Assembly (NCBI GenBank): GCA_017562135.1
Contig: QEYB01001396.1
Span: 1-64,000 of the forward strand
Length of the DNA: 64,000 nucleotides
DNA from: Dipylidium caninum
Taxonomy: Eukaryota; Platyhelminthes; Cestoda; Cyclophyllidea; Dipylidiidae
Reading direction: 5' to 3'
The position numbers were made by a program, and so were the translations under genes. The notes under the pieces were generated by a model. It saw only the letters and a program-made list of their open reading frames with translations. It was not told where the DNA came from and did no database searches. Shown in pieces: positions 60,610-64,000 of the stretch (positions within the stretch are counted from its first letter, which is position 1; each line of letters opens with the position of its first letter).

Positions 60610-61310
60610 CGTTCTACTACCACGAAATTGATATCATGTACGAGGAAGTTATGAAAGGCGACAAGCATTTATAAGTCGCAAACTTCACATTTCAACGACC
60701 GCTTTCCACCGTATCGTTTGTGCGAATTATTGGTGAGTCGATCATTGAAGTATTCACTTGATGATTGTTGGCGTCGAATAATACAGTTCACTGTGGGCAT
60801 TGCGCTAGACGTTTAAACTATTGTTGCTTTTAACGCAGCGCCAGCAAGATTCTCTTCCTGTTAGCTGTCCTGACTATTAGTGAAGCGCAGTTCACCAAGA
60901 GAAAACTTCTGTGCAGATTAGTGAAGGGCACCAGTCGGCTAAAGTTATTCAGCCGCCTCTCCCCTTCGTCCCCTAAAGTCACGAGATGCTGGGAAATATT
61001 GGGCAAATTCACTACCTCCTCAACTTCCCTTTCCCTTCGCATTCCCCACGTCCCACTTCTCGCTTCTCACCTCTTATGTTCTCCTTCCATTCAATTTGTT
61101 ATCAGCTGTCCTCCGAATGTCCTGACATTTTGGGATGATAAAAATGTGAGAGAATTACAAATTCGGTTCTTTGACCGCGGCGCTTCAATTATTGCTTCGG
61201 TTCTGGTCCCATAATTCCACTTGCGCTCACACAACTTGGTCTTCGGACTTGCTAGCTTCGCAATCGCGTGTTATATTAAGATGAACGTTTTACGTTTGCA
61301 TGACTTTCTC
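60610..61310 (+). pseudogene. Tetraspanin-like exon relics, copy C
   Basis: At 60610-60732 the frame reads YYHEIDIMYEEVMKGDKHL, then after a one-base loss LHISTTAFHRIVCANYW up to the GTGAGT donor also present in A. At 60921-61214 a 97-codon frame ends with ISCPPNVLTFWDDKN, VRELQIRFFDRGASIIASVL and a stop. A shifted continuation reads LVFGLASFAIACYIKMN. The order helical loop, cysteine, then membrane helix resembles the large loop and last helix of a tetraspanin, but the first three helices and the CCG motif are not seen. Confidence 0.3.
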
Positions 61311-62644
61311 GTGGTCATGATCCCCTCGCTCATATGGGCATATCTTCGAAAAGTCGTTGTTGCACTTGCAACACTTCTCGACAATTCCACGTTATTTACT
61401 CTACTGGCGAAATCGTGCAATAACTGACAACTGTGTCTCAGGTGTACCTCAAAGCCCACCAGCGACTATTCAAATTATTTACTTTTCTTCATTAATGTTT
61501 CATCCGATTGCTGTTAAACCTATTTGCCCAACAAATTAGCCGGCATGAAAGACAGGCCCAAAAAGAAAATGCGGCATTTAACATATGAGTCTGTATCGCT
61601 GGTCAAGCCAGCATGCATTTTGTTCTCTAAATTCACCCGAGAACTCTGCTGACACAAGCGGTAATTCAAAGGGCTGCTGCAAAAGCACATTATCGCCCAC
61701 CCATTCTACAGTAAATTGGGTATGGGCATAAAGTATTCATTCTCCAATTTTGGCTTTTGTGTTTTGAAAATGGAGAGACGGAATGTTGGTGTTGACTAAG
61801 GAACTACAACAAATTATTTCCATACAGGTCGGAGGAAAACGCGAAACAGTGCTCCATGTATGACACTTTCCATCGGGCTATGGCGCGGAAGTTCCACCAT
61901 TTGTGATTCACGAACTTCGCGAAATGCACACCTTTGACGCGTTTGTTACTCCACACCAACGAGTTGCAATTATGCATCAGTTCATTCCAATCGCAATGAT
62001 TACTTTGATCTACTGTCCCGCTTACCTGTGGCACGACGTCGTTCGATGTGGACAGGCAATAAAGCGCGATGCTAAAATTTTCTCTACTTCACTATACAAA
62101 TGACGAATTAACCGATATGAGCCATCATTGAGTAGGCAGTCAAGGTGGCGATCAAACCGCATTTGGTCTAGCATTAGGTCCCGCTCTCCGCGCACATCGT
62201 TGGGCAATTGAACTCGTTCAGACAGTATGCTTCACGCAGTTATGGCCTCCGCTAAGTGAATTGAAGGCACCTGTGGGCATCAAAAATGGAATATTGCTGC
62301 ACAAAATTGTTTCTCCTCTTTCCTCACTCCCGTAAGCCACATGTCAGCTCAAACGATTTCCCCCATGACACCGTCCTCTCCGCCAACGCCATACCCACTT
62401 GCCCACCCTCACGATGAGTTTCCATCTCCTCATTTATTCCTACAGGCGCGTGTATGCCAAGGGAGTATTGGGCACACCTGTGCTTCGGACGACACCACTG
62501 TGTCGAGAGAAGCGAGTGTGAGGAAGCCAGCCGGATGATGAACACAACGTATTCTTCTGTGAAGCCATGCCCAATTACCAGTTGGCACAGCTAGCCCGAT
62601 GCAAAATCCTCTCTCACACCCGTGGACTAGAGTAAGCAACAAAT

Positions 62645-62650
62645 TTTAAT
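62645..62650 (-). terminator. Poly(A) signal of the 62.7 kb mucin
   Basis: ATTAAA on the minus strand, about 70 bases past the stop. The matching place in copy A (near 43745) no longer has it. Confidence 0.5.
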
Positions 62651-62719
62651 TGGGGTAGAATTTAACGATCAGAGAAGTAAAAGTTTTCAGTTGCATGGTA
62701 GGATGGAAGAAAGGCTGGT

Positions 62720-63061
62720 TTAGGAGAAGAGTTTGAGCAGGAAGGCGGAAAGGAGAAGGTAGCAAGGCGGAAGAAGAGCGGGTGAATATGAGGTGGTGGT
62801 TGTTTGTCCCGGTGTTGGAGGCTTAGCAGTGTTGGATGGATTCGCTGTTGATGAATTTGTATTCTCTGTGGAATTTGGAGGTGTAGCCGCACTTGAGGTC
62901 GAATTTGTAGTCGAAGTTGTGGGCGTAGTCGCAGACGAATTGTCAGTCGGAGCCGTATTGTTTGCAGTGCTGGATGTTTCATTACTTCCGGAACAATTCA
63001 CCACCGAAATGGTGACGAAAACTGCCAGGCTAATAGTCAATAATAAGCAGATTTTCTCCAT
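62720..63061 (-). CDS. Small GPI-anchored Thr/Asn-rich mucin-like glycoprotein
   Basis: Predicted 113-residue precursor, the intact member of the cassette subfamily. Residues 1-21 (MEKICLLLTISLAVFVTISVV) form a signal peptide. The middle (about 22-86) is almost wholly Thr, Ser, Asn, Ala and Pro, with at least six N-glycosylation sequons (NET, NNT, NSS, NST) and many potential O-glycosylation sites. Residues about 87-113 (TTSYSPALLPPC, then YLLLSAFLLKLFS) form the GPI signal. The start is supported by its position 27 bases past the conserved promoter block and by the aligned ATGATG of copies A and D. No intron is needed. By family resemblance it would be displayed on or shed from the parasite surface as a heavily glycosylated mucin; this is inferred. 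Confidence 0.75.
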   Translation of the reverse strand: MEKICLLLTISLAVFVTISVVNCSGSNETSSTANNTAPTDNSSATTPTTSTTNSTSSAATPPNSTENTNSSTANPSNTAKPPTPGQTTTTSYSPALLPPCYLLLSAFLLKLFS

Positions 63062-63087
63062 GTCGAATGGCGAGTGGCAAACAATCT

Positions 63088-63146
63088 GCGAAATAAATAC
63101 TCCACCTGCACGCGAACTCCTCAGGTGAAGCCAATTGAGATCGGGA
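63088..63146 (-). promoter_or_regulatory. Promoter of the 62.7 kb mucin
   Basis: On the minus strand: TTTCCCGATCTCAATTGGCT, CACCTGAGGAGTT, CGTGCAGGTGGAGTATTTAT and TTCGC. The CTCAATTGGC and GGAGTATTTA anchors recur upstream of the D and 53.8 kb genes. Copy A keeps CTCAATTGGC but has an altered TATA region. Confidence 0.65.
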
Positions 63147-64000
63147 AATTACTCTCGTTGGTGTGTGGTAAGCTATGGCATTGGCGATTTCTTGGTCTAC
63201 ACTTTGCCGCAGTAACAGATATGGAGATATATGTTGGTAGGGTACAGATGTGTAATGTTTGGGCTTCACTATTCCGGTCACCTTAGGTGATCCTTCGCGT
63301 CATTCGCATATGTGGGGGTTTGTGAGTCCCACGCGATAAAGGTAAACACGAGTCACAGCAGACAATGACACTGTGCATGTGAGATTTCTTGCCATTCCAA
63401 GGTCTCTTAAGAAAGAATACGTGGTGGGGGGTGGGAATAAGGACACTGATCAACACCATGTTCCATATACTGCTCCGAACTCGGGTACCTCTTCCACCTC
63501 ACGCATTGGAGTGAGGAAAGACAGCAGTCAGGAACTTGACTCTAGAAATATACGCCACTTCTTCATTTCCCTCCTGACCGCTACGTCTAATAACACTGAG
63601 CCTGACTGGTATCAAGAAGGTCAACAACTTGAATAACCCACCGTGGCAGTCTAAAGCGTAGAATATTTCGTGTTCGATAGGTATTATAGTGGAAGAGGTG
63701 TGGCATGTTGTCGTCAGCTATCATATCAATGGAGAATAGTTTTTGTCATGGCTTGCCAAATTGTAGAGAGAATTCCCTCAACATCGAAGAAGGCCGTTCA
63801 AAAATAACGACTATTCTAATGGGTATAATATTGGAGCGGATGCCCTAGTACTCAGGCACAAATTTTGCTCTCTGATATTTTGAGTCATGAAGGACGACAA
63901 AGATTTACACTATCTGGCATGGCTTCGTCTAAGTACACTTATCACTGATTGTCCAAGGGTGGGGACTGGTGGATAAATGCTTTAGACAAGAATATAACAT

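Larger units (their letters stand above)
58791..64000. repeat. Duplicated cassette, copy C (cut by window edge)
   Basis: Best-preserved copy: Thr-rich relic, palindrome, 45-codon ATG exon with donor, tetraspanin-like exons and an intact mucin on the minus strand. Its right part (63.18-64.0 kb) matches 51.3-52.26 kb of copy B and ends just before the place where the Cys-rich relic should begin. Confidence 0.75.

Noticed and set aside
1..64000. Spliced-leader RNA, 5S rRNA, tRNA and retrotransposon reverse-transcriptase signatures
   Set aside because: Looked for by eye on both strands, including B-box-like and YxDD-like patterns, and found nothing convincing; a covariance-model and profile search would settle it.

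Overview
This window looks like gene-poor metazoan DNA from a taeniid tapeworm (Echinococcus/Taenia type). The evidence is a family of very short genes, each encoding a signal peptide, a Ser/Thr/Asn-rich low-complexity middle and a hydrophobic C-terminal tail with no residues after it (a GPI-anchor signal). These resemble the small apomucins reported from tapeworm genomes, where secreted mucins build the carbohydrate-rich laminated layer of Echinococcus. The genes have eukaryotic TATA boxes and AATAAA/ATTAAA poly(A) signals. I saw no rRNA, tRNA, CRISPR array, complete transposon or long housekeeping gene. The taxon and the mucin assignment come from recognition by eye, not from a database search.

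Layout. (1) 1-13.5 kb: mostly non-coding, with simple repeats, a decayed mucin-like copy at 0.54-0.83 kb, a weaker copy of its 5' part at 5.1 kb, and one possible secreted first exon at 9.98-10.16 kb. (2) 13.7-27.3 kb: a pair of intact mucin paralogues on the minus strand (16.05-16.30 and 24.28-24.53 kb) with a shared promoter and shared poly(A) signal. The first lies between two inverted ~430-450 bp arms. (3) 27.3-39.2 kb: visibly AT-richer DNA with no convincing gene. (4) 39.2-64 kb: a duplicated cassette present as three direct copies (A 39.2-46.5, B 47.6-52.9, C 58.8-64 kb, cut by the window edge) and one partial inverted copy (D 56.1-57.7 kb).

A full cassette holds, in order: a Thr-rich relic, a short ATG exon with a nearby odd palindrome, tetraspanin-like exon relics on the plus strand, a mucin on the minus strand, and a Cys-rich relic upstream of the mucin. 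The mucin is intact in C (62.72-63.06 kb). In A it has expanded into a 48-bp minisatellite and is broken. In D it is frame-shifted. In B it is missing. A separate mucin (53.79-54.07 kb) shares the cassette promoter. The intact genes are therefore four: two in the 16/24 kb subfamily and two in the 54/63 kb subfamily. Everything else recognisable is decaying duplicate material, which points to birth-and-death evolution of a surface or secreted glycoprotein family.
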